Made by a program: the position numbers and the translations under genes. A DNA stretch of 64,000 bases from Leptidea sinapis (lineage: Eukaryota; Arthropoda; Insecta; Lepidoptera; Pieridae), in assembly GCF_905404315.1 (NCBI RefSeq), contig NC_066284.1, positions 11,985,001 through 12,049,000 on the forward strand. The letters run 5' to 3'. Under the pieces are notes generated by a model. It saw nothing but the letters and a program-made list of their open reading frames with translations, did not search any database and had not been told where the DNA came from. Positions 25,001 through 40,000 of this stretch are shown one piece after another. Position 1 is the first letter of the stretch. Every line of letters begins with the position of its first letter.

Positions 25001-28000
25001 ATGCACAATACACTTAACCTGATCGATATTTTATCTTAGTTAATGGAAGTATTTTATAAAGCAATCATGATGTTAACGAAGCATTTCACAAAATTCTGTT
25101 AACAGATAATGAAATGATTTCTGTCATTATTTTCGTATATTAGTATTAAGAAATCTTTTAAGTTCATTAGTTTCATTAAGAACAATAGTCTTCTGCTTCC
25201 ATTTTCTATAGTATTGTTTTTAAAGTGTTGCAATGGAGTATGGCTTGTGTTTGCTATTTTGATGATATGGTATTTATAAGCAGCTTTGCAATATACTTAC
25301 AAATTGTAAAGAAAATAATAATAGGCAAATGAGAAAGGTTCTTAATATTCCATTACAACACAGCTAGTTAAAAGTAGTAAATAGATATTTTCTTAAATTA
25401 GATAATTGGCCGTAAATTATACCATAGTTAAAATTTTTAATAATAGTAGATAGTATTAAACATTCAACTGAAAAAATAATAATTTTGTATGGTTGAATGT
25501 TTTATTGAATATTTAACGAAATAGCGTAGAGTATTTAAAAGAAAATTATTAGGATTAAAAGTCTTGATGACGATTATCAGATTAGCATGTTTAAAGACAT
25601 ACTATTAGTTTAGTAATTCTTAACAAAATTGAAAATTCAATATTATGATTCATTGCGTTGGAAACCATTTCTCATACAAACGCTTATAGCAAATACACAA
25701 AGCAGCTAATTGGGTTATCTCCCTATGTGTGCGTTTTGTGCGTGTCTACATTGTCTTTGTTCTCGTGTGTTTGTGTGTGTTGCACGCTCACCGTGTATGG
25801 CGTTTTTAAATACGCTGCAATCTTTCGGCGCGCACCAACAGGGGTATATCGCAAAAGGTCTCTCGAAGGTAAAATATTAGACATACTATACAGATACAAC
25901 AAATCCAATTATTATATAACATTATTTTACTTGTTTTGTTTTATTGTATTTATTTGGTCCTTTTTACTATTACGGCCCATTCTGTCCTTGATTCTTACAG
26001 TCTAATTTATTTTTAAACCTCTCAATCACTTTTAAATGCTTTGTCATCTTTGCTTTTGGTGATTTGTTCTATGCACGGGCTGACTTATAAGCTTTACATA
26101 TTCACGTACACACTGTATCTTAAACAAACCGATTAAACTTATGCACTATTATGATATTTTCACATTATATAGACCCACATACACTTTTACGATTTGGTGA
26201 AAAAAAAATGGCACAATGAACGATTTAAAGCACAAACGCATATTATATAAATAACCTATATCGATCATTCGTGATTTAATATTTCATGATTGTATCAACG
26301 CTCCCAATTTCCGTTGTTTTGCTTGTTCTGATTGTATTACTTTCCAAAACGGCCTATATATTTCAGTTATTTCTTATTCATTATTTTTTTATTTATTCTC
26401 ATTTTTTCACTCTTCAGGACAGAATGACGCACGCTAATTGGATTTTATTATAATTTCATTATATTTTATCCTTCGAGAGATCCATAACTAAAAAAAAAAC
26501 TTTTTGGTAGAAATTATGAACCTATAGAATATTTCGACACCAGCTTGTCAGGTTTGAAACGAATGTAACAATGGGATGTTATTTTTTATGATATGCCCTT
26601 GCTTGTGTATTTGCAATAGGCCGTTTTGGAAATGTTAATTTTGTACTTTTATTTGTATTTCCGATAGAAATTTATTTAGATAGTGGTATTGTACATATAT
26701 TCAAACTTTCCCAACACTAAAGTAAAGCTTTGAGATATTAAACTTAACAATTGAAATTGGTTCCCCTATGCATGATATTGATATTATAGAAGGTAGAAAA
26801 AGCGTTGTACCCGTTAACCTACCATTAGGAGTACTGCCCGATTGTGTAACACTATTTATGACATACTTATTTTTTTATGATAAAAATTGTAACAAGTTCC
26901 TTTCGACACACAAGACTATAATAAAATGCCAAATACTGGCCCGATATTAAGTCCGAGAAGGCAAATAATGACTTATGTAATATTATCTACACTTGTGTTA
27001 CGTAATTAGGCATAAAAGAGTTGAGCTTACTACTTCTACTAGTTACATGAATAATCAGTTATTAGCAGTAATTTGATGTTATGAGTGGTTTTAGTTTAAT
27101 GATCCCTTTAACATAATATAATGTAAACTACTTTAAGGTGGAACAAATCGAGCTCATTGGGAGGACGTCACAGTAAATACACCATTGACATTTGTCAACG
27201 ATTGTGTTTCATTTACAACAACTGTTTCGGCTCGATATTGGCTTATTGACTGTAGACATGTCGAAGATGCAACAAAAATGGCTACTGAACTATACAGGTA
27301 AGAAAGTTAATCATCGTGTAGTATACATCTTAATATATATATTACGTGACACGTTGTTTGTCCGCGATGGACTCCTAAACTAATGAACGGATTTTAATGG
27401 AAATTACTTCATGGAGTGCAGTTTAGTCCAACTTGAGAGATAGGATAGTTTTTATTTCGATTTGGGACCCATAATTATTTTTTTTTTTCAATATTTGTTT
27501 TGTATGGACATATTTTCTATGAGAGAATTTAGTGACGCACGGTTTGACTGTTCCGCTATGAAACAATTTCATTATAACAACAGGGAGCATTTTTTACGAA
27601 ATAATTCTTGATGTTTTGAAATATTATTGGCAAATTCCTGTAAAACAGTTTTATTTTATCATCTGCAGAACAACGTCTGTCGGGTCAGCTAGTACTTTAT
27701 ATACAGGATATCCCAAAGTTATGGGACATAAAGGGAAAGTAGGGGTGTTTTTTTTTACATTTAAGTCGTTTCGATTCCCAGACGACACAAGTAATTTTTA
27801 GAAAATCTTTGAATGCAGAATTACTAACATTTACAAATAACATAAAGTCTTCTTTCAGTAAAATACCCTATCTACGATATTTATGGTACTTTCCCTTCAT
27901 GTCCCATAACTTTGGGACACCCTGTATATATAAAATAAGGATATATTGTTTTATTAGGAAATTGCAATATCATCTGTTGTTTTCAAATATAACCTGAGGA

Positions 28001-31000
28001 GTTCTTTCAAAGACGAAAATTTCATCATCAAATCTGATATTTTTTTTACAATGAACAAATGGAAACGTAAGCCACTTTAAATGAAAAAATGTACATTTTA
28101 TCGAAAGTTCTTTTTAGCATCTTCAAAGAGGTCGATGATTTTCTAACATTGGATTCTATGTTTTTAATAGATGAGATTATAAGTGGTAATTTTACAAAGA
28201 TTATTATATTTCTCAGAGAGGCGATCCATGTACCATTTATTTCCCGATTTGTGGTATACGCAAAACGCACAGATGAAACACAGGCTCAACTCCGGATGTT
28301 CTGTGTGACCGATGATAAGGAAGATAAGGCGTTGGAACGTATCGAACGCTTTATACAAGTCGCTAAAAGTCGCGATGTTGAGGTAAGCTTTGAAAATTAA
28401 TATTAATTGAGGGAATTTCGAAACAATATTTAATATATTGCCATGAATCTTCTGGCTGACTTGATGGCACGTTACTTATTTCATGGTTTGAATGATTTAT
28501 CAACTTCAATCAAAACTGTTACTGTCGTTTATAAATGGTAGGACGTTGTCCCTCCCCAATTTCTACCAATCGAAAAGTAATAACATTACGACCTTCCAGA
28601 CTTGACAAATACACATATTGTAATAATTTGTTTATGAAATCTATTTCGTTCTATAAACAGATATTCAACTAGTTGGTGAGCATAATAGTTAATTGCATTA
28701 CGCTAGGTCCTATGGGGTTATAAGGTAAAGGTAAATACTTTTCACTCAATTATTCAAACACACCTACTGTCAAATACGAAATGATTCAAAAAGTTTAGAA
28801 ATATAATAACACTGCTTAAATATTTATTATTCATTTCTATTCATTTTATCATTTTCTGTTATCCTATTACTAAGACTCAACCAACCATTGCTTGTACAAA
28901 GTACATAGTGTTTTATATTGTCCAATCCTAGCGATTCGTGTGTGAGTAGTGATTCCCACTCGCATTTGACATTTGTATTTTTTTTTTATAATTATTGTGC
29001 TCAAGTCCATTACTGTATTCATCAGGTTCATGAAGGAAAACCCATACATCTTGAATTTGGTGGCAACTTAGTGCCGATAGCAAAATCCGGGGAACAACTT
29101 TCGATACCATTTAAGGCGTTCCGTGAAAATCGGGTTGCTTTCCCTGTTATGATAAAAACCCAAGACCTGGAGCCGATATGCCGATGCCAGTTTATGAGGG
29201 ATCCGAAGGTGCCTAAGGGAGAACCTTCGCCGACACCAGTGAGTATCATTTAACAAATGTAAGTTTAAGAATGGAATCGTAGGATATTGTAGGAACTTAT
29301 ATATTTTCTTTTGGCCTGTCCCAAATGTACACATGTTGAAATTTATAGATAATAACTTTAAAAGTAATAATGTTGCTATCTTCGTATCTGGTATAGAGCT
29401 TTAGGAAATTATTTCCTCGGACTATTTTTTATCATGGCCATTATGAAGTTACCTTGAATATCGTTGGCATTCGTTTTTCTCACAGTGCAGATTGCTCTTG
29501 CCAAGAATCCTGTTATTTTCCAAATTCATACATACGATAAAAAAGTATGTTTAATGGTTCCGTAGATTGCCGTGCTGAATATTATGGTGCCTGAAGATAT
29601 ACCAACAGAACGTATATCTCCAGTCCAATCGGATTCTTTACCAAGGAGGACAGCCGAACAAGAACGAATTTGGAGACAACGTCTAAACGACCCAAGGTAA
29701 CAATTAATTTTAAACCAACCTCAATAAGGCCCGTTCTTTTTATTTCTAAGTCTATTAAATTATCTATAATTATTAAAACTTTCATGAGATATTATTAACT
29801 TTATTTATTTAAAACGGCTTTACTCACGGTTTGTCGGAGTTGGTACCGACTAGTATCTGAACAATCGGAGGTCATTTCATCAGGGTGAGTGTAGTGAAAT
29901 TTGAAAAATAAAATTTTATGAACGATGCGGGATTCAAACCCACAACCTCCGGCGTTCCGTGCCGGTGCTCTAACCAATTGAGCTAATCGTTCGAGTACCG
30001 CCTCGTTATAAAATTCTGTTTGCTTTGTTCAACTCTCAGGTTGTGGCAAATTTTATTTGTGTATTAATCCTAGAAGTGAGGGTTATCACTTTAAAAACAT
30101 AACATATTGTTGAGTGTAGTGAGTTCGCGGTGATGTCTCAGTCAAAGCTTCTAAGATTTTAATTGATCACTATAAATACAAAGCTTGTGCCACTATAAAG
30201 GTCATCTATGGTAGTGGGTAATATTGTAGTAGGTAGTTCAGAGACCCCTTATTCAAAAAGCAGGTGCTAATCCTGTGTGCAAACCGCAGTGTAGTGGGTA
30301 GTTTTATATATTATATTATTATATTTCATGTAATGCTAAATATCTTGAATCCTGTCTACTAAATATGCTTAAACTCATTTAAGATTCTCCCAAATGCTCG
30401 AAATATAATCTTAATCAACTACTCTCATATTGGATCTGCTAAAACTGCTAAATATCTTGCAAATAGGTTTAATGCGTATTTAAGCAATAAATACAGGAAG
30501 CAAACAGGCAGGTTAAGAAAAAAACATTAACGAGTTATTTTATCAAAAACTTTGCGTATTTGTTTTGTTTTCCTAATTGGCGCAGCATTTTTTGAAGTAA
30601 ACACTCACGATTCTAGTTTTATTTTTAATTTTAATTGATATATGGAAGAGCTCGAACAAACTGAACAGTGTATTGTTTTAAAATTGCACAAATGATGAAA
30701 TAAGCTAAGATCTGCTAAGGCAAAGATATATACAGTTGATTATATAGAGGATTATTATGAGTAGGCTAACTTGTTATATGATTTTAAAAAAGGGTTGGGG
30801 GGAGTTCTTAACACTACTTCTCTCCATGTTAAGGCTCCTTTACGGGCTGATGTTGCAATATGTTTTGTTTTTGTCACTCCCTATCGTAAATAAACATATT
30901 TCTATTGTATTCTATTAAACTTACAGGCTAGAAGACATTTGCAATCTTCTTGGCAAAGACTGGGTAGCCCTAGCCTACGAGCTCGGAGTCAGCGTCGCGA

Positions 31001-34000
31001 CAGTAAACCAGATTCAAGCAAAACGTATCACCACCTCGGAACAAGCGCAACTCATGTTGAAACTATGGAAGACTCAGTCGGGAACTAAGGCGTTAGGTAA
31101 GGTCGGATTGTTAAATCAGTTACCTAGGACGGTGCTACTAGTGTACTTTAGCTGTTCTTATAGTATTTTATGTCCTATGGTATATTATTATGTGCTGCCG
31201 ATATCAATTCCATCTTTGTACTGCACAAGAGGCGCTATTTACATTTATAACCTAGGTCTTAAATAATCATGAAGAGAAATAAAAAATTGCCAGTGAACGC
31301 ATATAAAACATGGAAGCAGTCTTGTCATACTGTCTACCGTAGATTATTAGCGCTAAAAATTCACACAATTAAGTCACAATATAGTAAACTATCACTGCAT
31401 GAAATAAATAGTGGTATTGGTGAAGAATCTAGTTCAGTGATTGGCTCTCGACATGACATTATTACAATGACTGAGGGTAACTCGTTCGCGCGCTTGACAT
31501 ATTGTCAATGTTTGTCAGATATGTGCACGATGTATGCGTTATGTATGACGGGATCAGTCATAATAAAAAAATGGATTTTTGAACTATACATATTCGCTAC
31601 ATTAGCGTATACCTTTAAAAAAAGGCGTACACTTTTCTAAAAGGCCAGTACCGCTTCTTTGATTCCTCTGGTGCTACAGGAGAATATGGCCAGCTTAATA
31701 ATTTTTGGTATTCAATTTTTTATTTGTAAATAATAAATAAATTGTCAATATTAAATTAATTCTCACGACAATATATAATGAAAATCACAAAAAGAATGCA
31801 AACAAAACTGATATGATTAAAAAGAGAAATGTAGAGAACCTTATTGTTACAACACTGAATATAATTTTATGTTTGAAATATTTATATGACGAACTTTAGT
31901 ACCTACAAGCATTTATTTTTTTTTTCGTGAAAAATCGCAAATAAATTCAGTTTTTGGCGAGATGAGTAAATCAAGCAATCTCTTCTTGCAATGTATTGCA
32001 TATGAGTGCTTACAAACTGTTGAAAAACTAATGCTGTGTGTTTTTTTAAGGAATTAAATGAGTAAATAGTAGTGTTTTAGAAACCATCGTGAATTTCTTA
32101 TTAGATAAGTAGAAATCTACATTTTTAAATTGAAGTGATCACATTTGAGATGTTTTATTAGATATAATTAGTAATCATTTCCATGTCTCTAATTGAACAG
32201 CTTTTATCCATAATCTTTATGACCCCCTGTCTTATATAAATCTAAATAACGTGAAATTAGAAAGGCACTAACACGCACACATTTTTTGTATAGTAGAAAG
32301 AGTCGAAAAAAAAAGTGAACAATACCCATACATAAAAAACAAAAAAATACAGCAGAATACCATACCAATACAAAGAGGCAAAATTAAAACCAAATCCATT
32401 AATAATTAAATAAATATTTTAGTTTTATAATAAAATGTGCTACTACCTATGCATATGTATACATAATGCCATCTCTCAAATAAAATACATTTTATGAAAG
32501 TTTATATAATTCATCTACTATCATCGCTTTGGGGTGACTATCCGTATAATTTCTGCACCGCTTTATAACACATGAATGTATTATAAATGCTTGTTTTATC
32601 TGTTTTTAAAATCACGTCCGACCAGGATCTGAACGTGCTCACTCGCATAACCGAACTGATCCACTACGGTATAGTTTAAGCTGCGCTATTTAAAAGCAAA
32701 TGATTTAAGTTTTCTTTAGAGTGTTGTTGACGTATTACCAAAATCTGGCACGAGACTATTCTCGGCAACACGTCCTGAGGATGCCTCGTGTAGAGGCGAA
32801 ACACGTGTCAAATTGTTTAAAAACAAATATTGGCGGAATTAACACTAAAGAAAACTTAAATCATTTGTACAATTATGGATTTCCGCTACGTAACGCCTAC
32901 TTCAATAAATTTTCTATTTAAAAGCGTCAAAAATGCTTCCATGTTTTAAGCGTTCACTGACATAAGCACATTAGCACGAACAAACAAATCACCCGTTTGT
33001 CCACTGAGATCCATTGAAAAAATCCATTGTTGGATCTTTTTCCATTTTTATGTCCACTTTGATCCATTAATGAAGACTTTTACATAGTGGATTTTAAACC
33101 CTTGGTCCACTAAAATCCATCAACTAGAACAAGTACGCTAGACTTGGAAAAACGCAATTTGCTAGATTTTCGCAGAAAGAACTGATATTTTTTAAGACCA
33201 GACTCTAACTTTTATTTGTGCAAGGCTCTGATAGATTATACTAATATAGTTTATTTGAGTTTTTTATATCAACACCCTTACATGTGCAATGGATTTTTAG
33301 ACACTCATTTGTGCTGAAAAATCTACTTTATACAACAGTCTTGATTAATGGATCAAAGTGGACATAAAAGTGGAAAACGATCCATCAATGGACTTTTACA
33401 ATGGATCTTAGATCATAGGGCAAAGCACACGAGAGAAAAGAACATCTGACTGTCAAGTTGTAAACATTCACCTAGGCGTGGCATAAGCTCTTAAGTACTT
33501 TGAATATCAAAGTACACACACATTGACAAATCAAAATTGTCACACATTATCATCATCAGGCTGTCAGGTCGTCTAATCACTAATTTATAGTCTATGGTCA
33601 TTACTATTATTTAATTGTTGTGAGACAAACAAATAACAAAAAAAAATGTTTAAACAATAATAATAAATGTAATTAACACATATTATATACTAATGCTGCA
33701 ATCAAATAACTTAACAATAACAATACATTTAATAGTAATTAATAATCGATTACAGATAATTCTTTGGAGTTGGCACTATGTCGTATAGGAAGAGATGACA
33801 TTATTGAACCACAGTCAGAGAATATCAACGAAAGGAGAATACAACGGAACATTTACCAAGATAGCCAGGCTTCAGAGGAAATTGATTCATATAAAGGTTA
33901 GTTTTAGGTATTAATTGCATTGAAACATTATAAATTTATGACGTATAATAACGAATTGTACAGCAGCCGTTTTAAAGACCTTATATAGGAATTTTCGTGA

Positions 34001-37000
34001 GATTATGAAGGGAAGAAGTAGTATAGAAACCAAAATTTTATATGTGTATAATTACATTAAATAATTCATTTAATTTTAAATTCTAATTGGTAAAGCATAG
34101 ACGAGACAGCCTATGAAACGTTTTATAGTATATACATAATAGCCTTCTCTTAAGCCACACAACAGAGGTTGATGTGGTCTAGTTCCATCAGTAAGATAAT
34201 TTAAGGATATATACGACTATTCAACGGTTAGATTGCCACGAAAAATTAAATCTTCGTAGGTAAAGCCGTGTGCCTGCCTGTAGTTGCTATACTAATTTAC
34301 CAACGTAACGAGTTTTGAAGTAGTAAGCCAAAAAAATTCTGTTTTCTATTTCGTAGCAGATGAAGACAATAAACTGAAAGACAGGCTTGATGATAGTCAA
34401 ATGTCTGAAAGAACCCGGACTGAGGATTATGACCAGGACGAGGCAAAATACTCACCGGAGGAGAAATCATTTGTGGACAAGGGTGATATGGAGAAAACAG
34501 AAAGTGAAGAGAGCGAGGAAGATGAAGGTAATATTGGAGTTCCAAACCAACAATTTTGCGCTGTTTGTTCAATTCAATTATTCTAAATTCAAAAGTATAT
34601 TCTAAAATTAAATCGTTCCTGGTGTTACTACACATTGTGAATATTGAAAAATTACATTGCATTTTGTATGCTCGCAACTCATTTTTTTTTAACTAACTCA
34701 AGTTTTTTGAGTCTGAAGTTAGGTGACAGACTAAGAAGTTCTGGATAGTGAGTCCCTGGAATCATAAATTATGGGAATTTTAGCTCTAAAGGTTGATACA
34801 TCCAATATACGATACTTTATATTTACACCGTTCATTCTTTATTACTTTTTATAAAATAATTTATATTATTTAAAAACGATTCGTATATTGGTTGCAGCAC
34901 CTTAATTAATTTGTTATGTATATTACAGCCATTGTAAACACAAAAAAGAGTGCCGTTGGTAGCTCACAAGTCCCAGGGATGCCAGGGGGCCTACTCCTAA
35001 AATCGATATTCGATAAATCGTGGCATAAGTCGTATCGAATCGTACTCTTAGTTACATCGTATTCAATGTCGAAACGATGATTGAACGAACAAATCATTAT
35101 TCGATATTATCGGTCCTAACCCTACTCTTAGTTGAAAATGAGAGACGAATATTCGAATTTCACAAATAATTAAACGTCGCTTTTACGATAATCTCAACGA
35201 CACCTTCTAGGCTGTGTCGATGCTATTATCGTTTCAAGTTGTATAGATATATTTGCCATACAATATACATACTTATATAAATATTATTGAAATAATTATA
35301 TGTGATTTAATATTCAACAGGACTTTTTAACGACTAAGTCATTTAAGTCATTTTGTTGATCGTTTATGCGTAGAAATAATGCAAATGGCCGCCTGAAAAA
35401 TAGGAAGTCGACGAGAAGGGTTGAGTTACTTTTTTTTACATTTTATTATCCGCAAGTTATGTATTATTTATTCAATTTTAAATGGTCATATTATAATAAT
35501 TACATATTTTTTTAACATTTACATTATGTGTTAATGATACCAAATTGGTGGTGTAGAGTCTGGCATGGTCCTTAGCGCCTAAATTATGTTTTGACTTTTG
35601 ACACTTAACAGCGACATAGCACAGATACTGTTTAGGTTTGAACATATTTCATTCTTACTAACATCGTAAAAAATCAAAATATTAGTCTATGGTAACAATA
35701 AACGATAAGCAATTCGAACATTTGTTAGAGTAGGGTAGTTGCGATTTATTCGTAGTATTATCGTATAGTTCCGAATGTATTATTGTCGATTTTGCGAGCA
35801 GACCTCCAGGGCTGCCCTGCGAACTCTGGAACTCCTAATAACTTCGCTGCCTCGGGGTTAAAAGAGCAAGATGCTCAAATCTCCTCCACAGTCGCCGTGG
35901 ATTTCCACCGCTTCCCAGTACCAGCTTCTTCCATTTAACCACATACAACGAAAAGCAGCTCGGATCATCTTATTTCATGAAATTAGATCACAATGCGAAA
36001 TTCACGTCTGGCATCCTACAACCAAAGTTACCGACATAGCCCAAATGATTGCGAAACTGAAGTGGCAGTGGGCAGGGCACATAGCTCAGCGGACAGATGG
36101 CCGTTGGGGCAGCAAAGTCCTCAAATGGCGACCACGTACTGGAAAACGCAGTGTTGGTAAGCCCCCCCACAAGATGGACTGACGATCTGGTCAAGATCGC
36201 CGGAAATACGTTGGATTAGGTCAGTGCAGAACCGATCGTCTTTGGGGGAGGCCTTTATCCAGCAGTGGACGTGTTCCAGCTGATGATGATGCTGATCCTA
36301 CAACCGCACCTTTCGCTTAAATCTCCTTGCCACAATCACTTGTTGAAATCAATTATTGGCTGGAGTTTACCCGAACTAATACGACTTAGGGACCTTCAAG
36401 ATTAGAGCATACTTCCAACTTTAAAGGCTGGCAACGCATCTTTTGACCCCAGGTGCAGTGGATGTCCATGGGCGATTACCTAACCACTTCCTACCACGTG
36501 AGCCGCTGGCCCGTTTGCCTAATCTTACCAATATAAAGAAAAATTTGCTTTGATCTTGTTCGAGATAATCGATTTATATCGAATATTAACTCCTACTTTT
36601 GTGGAAAATACTCGAAAGATTTACAAATATTTCATTAATATTTTATATAAATTTGTTCAAGTGTAAAAAGCTATTAACAAGAAAATATAATTATACAGAT
36701 ATCAAGCGAAGCGTGGCCGAGAGAAAAGAGCAAATAACGAAAAAATTGAGCTCTAGCAAAATTCCTGCATCAAAACAAAAGAAGGAAATAAGAGAAGAAA
36801 TAATAGAAATCAAGACTCAAATAAAACCCGACATCAAGAAATTCCATGATATCGAGCAACAGGTAAGGTATTTATATTATAATTTTAGTAGTACTTGATT
36901 GACAAGTCAATCTTAAGAAAATTTATTGGACTAGGCGTGACTTTGCGGAAATCCATAATTATCCAAATGTTTTGAGTTTTCTTTAGTGGTAATTCTTAAT

Positions 37001-40000
37001 TCGTGTTTATTGTTGTTTTACTGGCGGAATTAACACTAAAGAAAATTCAAAATATTTGGAGTCAAACTTACTAAACAAAGGCTACTTATCAAAGGATTGC
37101 CTCTAAATTCCACCGTCGGCACTGCACCACGGCACAACACAAGCTTCCTCACCTGCTGGATGCACCGCGTTCCTCTACAGTGCATTTACATGCATACAGT
37201 GCATCCAATGAATTTCTTCTGCCACGTACAACCAAACTAGCTTCTCACTATTGTTCCACTCCTTGCTTCTTCTTCTCTAAAAAAATATAGGTGAACTACT
37301 AATCTCCATACATTTGAGCATTCCGGAAAAACATAATAAAATAGTTCTGCTAACTCTTAAATGAGGCTAATGCAATCAATAGTTAAAAAACGATTAACTC
37401 TCGTGCCAATTTATTCTTCTATTAATACTCTATTAACATAATAGCTATTGTATATGGTTTGTTTTAAGGTCAAAGAAAAAGAGCCAAAACTAGAGCGAAC
37501 ACGCTCAAAACCCTCACCAGAGACAACGGAGACAGAAAAGTATATAGAAAATGAAGTACATAAAAATATAATTGAAGATAGAACAGAAGAGGTAAAAGAA
37601 CAAAAAATTGATCAATTCAGAAAATACGACCCCTCATCTCCAAAACCTACGCCAAAACATTTACAAAGACACGTTAGAAATGAATCAATGCGTTTCCCTT
37701 CTGGTGACTTTTCCAACATCACAGTAACACCTAGAAAGTCCGTTACAGATACCGTTATTACAAAAACAATAGAATCAAAAGAAACATTTTCTAAAGATAT
37801 AATTTCTCAAAAAGAAATAGATAGTGCAAGAGTAGCTGAAAAATTGGAAGATGGTGAAAAGTCACCTGAATTAGTTATTGAAGAAAAAGACGTTGCTGAA
37901 ACTACTTTGAAACATAAAATAGGTGTATTTGAAACTAAAATATCTAAAGAACCTCAAATTGATACTACTCAAGCAATCAAACTCACTAAAGAAGCTTTGC
38001 AAAAACATACGATGGAACAAGAGCAAAGTATAGAATATACCCAAGAATTTGTTAGAGATCAGGCAAAGCAAATGGAATCTGAAGAGGCACTTAAAACAGT
38101 AGAGGTTGAAAAACCTGTGGAACAAATAAAATCGGTAAAGGAAACGATTCAACAATTTGATTCAAAAATAAAGTTAGATGAAAAAACAAAATCCTTAACT
38201 AGGTCTACACGAACAGATTCAACAATAGTCCAAGTTTCTTCTGAAGAAGACAGCGAATTTCTCAAGAAATCTACTGATTCAGAAACAGAAACTGAGTCCC
38301 AAACGACGGTTAAAGTAGAAAGGGAGAAATTAAAAAGAGAAATAGGTAGATTGGAAAAGCAGCCAGACGATGGAATTAAAAAAGATGATGAAGATGAAAA
38401 GATTGATACGTACATTCCTGCTGAAAAGCAAATTAAAGTTGAGGTGCAATCCAAATTTAGTGGAGATGATTTAACAATCGTTGAGAAATCTACGGATAAG
38501 GTACAGTAGCTATAGTAAAAGTTCACAAAAAGATTTGTATCATCTATCACATCCAACTTTTTGTTGCATTTGTATAAATATACTGCAATGGAGGTTATTT
38601 CAGATAAGTAATTTGATTTTAGATTGAAATAAGACTTCAAAGTAGCAAATCAGAAATAACTACAAAAGACTCCCCCAGCTCTGAAACACAAGAAGGTCGT
38701 AAAGTGTCACAGGAATCATCACTACCGTCTACGATTGATAAAGCTGATTCATTAGCAGACTTGCTGCAAAGTACTGAAAGAGACACTAGTTTTATATCAC
38801 AAACAGAATCTAAGGTATTAAAATTATAAATACCATGAGAATGTTTCATTTAACATGTTCCATTCAACACATAATTTGAAATATTTTAATTTTCTTCTAG
38901 GTCTATTCTAAGCATAGAAGTGATTCTTTAGATGAAACCTCTCAATTTTCTGATTTAGAGGATCAGATAGGCCTCAGTCCTGCACACAAACCTGTTCTGG
39001 ATAGACAAATTGAAGAAACGGCAGAAGAGATTTCTTCGATAATAACTTTTGAAACAACGAAATCACAAACACAAGAATTTTTACAGTATGAAACAGAATA
39101 TAGTTCTGATAGCGTATTTATCAAAAAAGAGGTTGATAAGGTATATTTTTAATACAAATCACAATAGAGTCACAATGAGTCGTATAAAGATATGTATAAC
39201 GTAATTTATAAAAATTATTAACAACAGATGAACTATTAACTTGTTTGAAAACAATTACTAATTAAATAAACAACTTAAAATGAAAGTTTGATATATCAAA
39301 TATACATCTTTCATAATATTTAATTATACAGTAGTATTATATACAATTATTCATCGATATTATCTACATAAAATTTATTTTAAAAGTTCAAAGAGTGTTA
39401 AAGCACAGACTATCTTGAGTCTAGACGTATATGATTACTCATTCCTTTATAATATTATTATCATTCAATATTGACCATCATAAAAAAAATGAATTTATTT
39501 TAATGATTGTTTGACGAATAAAATGAACATCAAACAATTAAAATAAAATATTAAAACTACCTAAATTATTTTTGTAACGTATTTTTCCATATTATATAGC
39601 ATGTACATAGCATATATATAACATCCAAGCTTAAATAACAGTATCACACAGCAACAGCTAATCTAATCATCTATCAAGTTTCAATAAATTAATATGATGT
39701 TAAATTCAATATGTTACAGGTTCAACCAAAAGAATCACCTGTCATTAGTGCAAAGGCACGGCAGTTCATAGAAACAGTTCCTGAAGATGACTCGGTACAA
39801 GAATGTTTCTTTTCCAAAAGAATATACTCAGATTCATTGGAGGATTCCGAGCATACAGATTCGAGAAGGCATTCAGAAGCAGAGTCATCTCGATCAGATC
39901 AGTCTGACTTAAAAGCTAAAGTTTCTTCATCAGATTTCGATGAAAGAGCAGAGTATGAAGGAACAGCCGATTCAGGTAGTGGTTTTGGTGATGAGAAGTT

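Noticed and set aside
31097..31266. Read-through of exon 25 into the intron as a short ankyrin isoform
   Set aside because: The frame is open to 31264-31266, but the donor GTAAGG is strong, the added peptide is hydrophobic and no polyadenylation signal is near.
31269..31640. 123-codon open frame in the intron after the death-domain exon
   Set aside because: No recognisable domain, no splice borders fitting the ankyrin frame, base composition like the intron. Probably chance.
37871..38155. Antisense open frames opposite the large tail exons (also at 38149, 43196, 47382, 49836, 50448)
   Set aside because: Low-complexity Glu/Lys/Ser coding on the + strand leaves the - strand open by composition; no domains.
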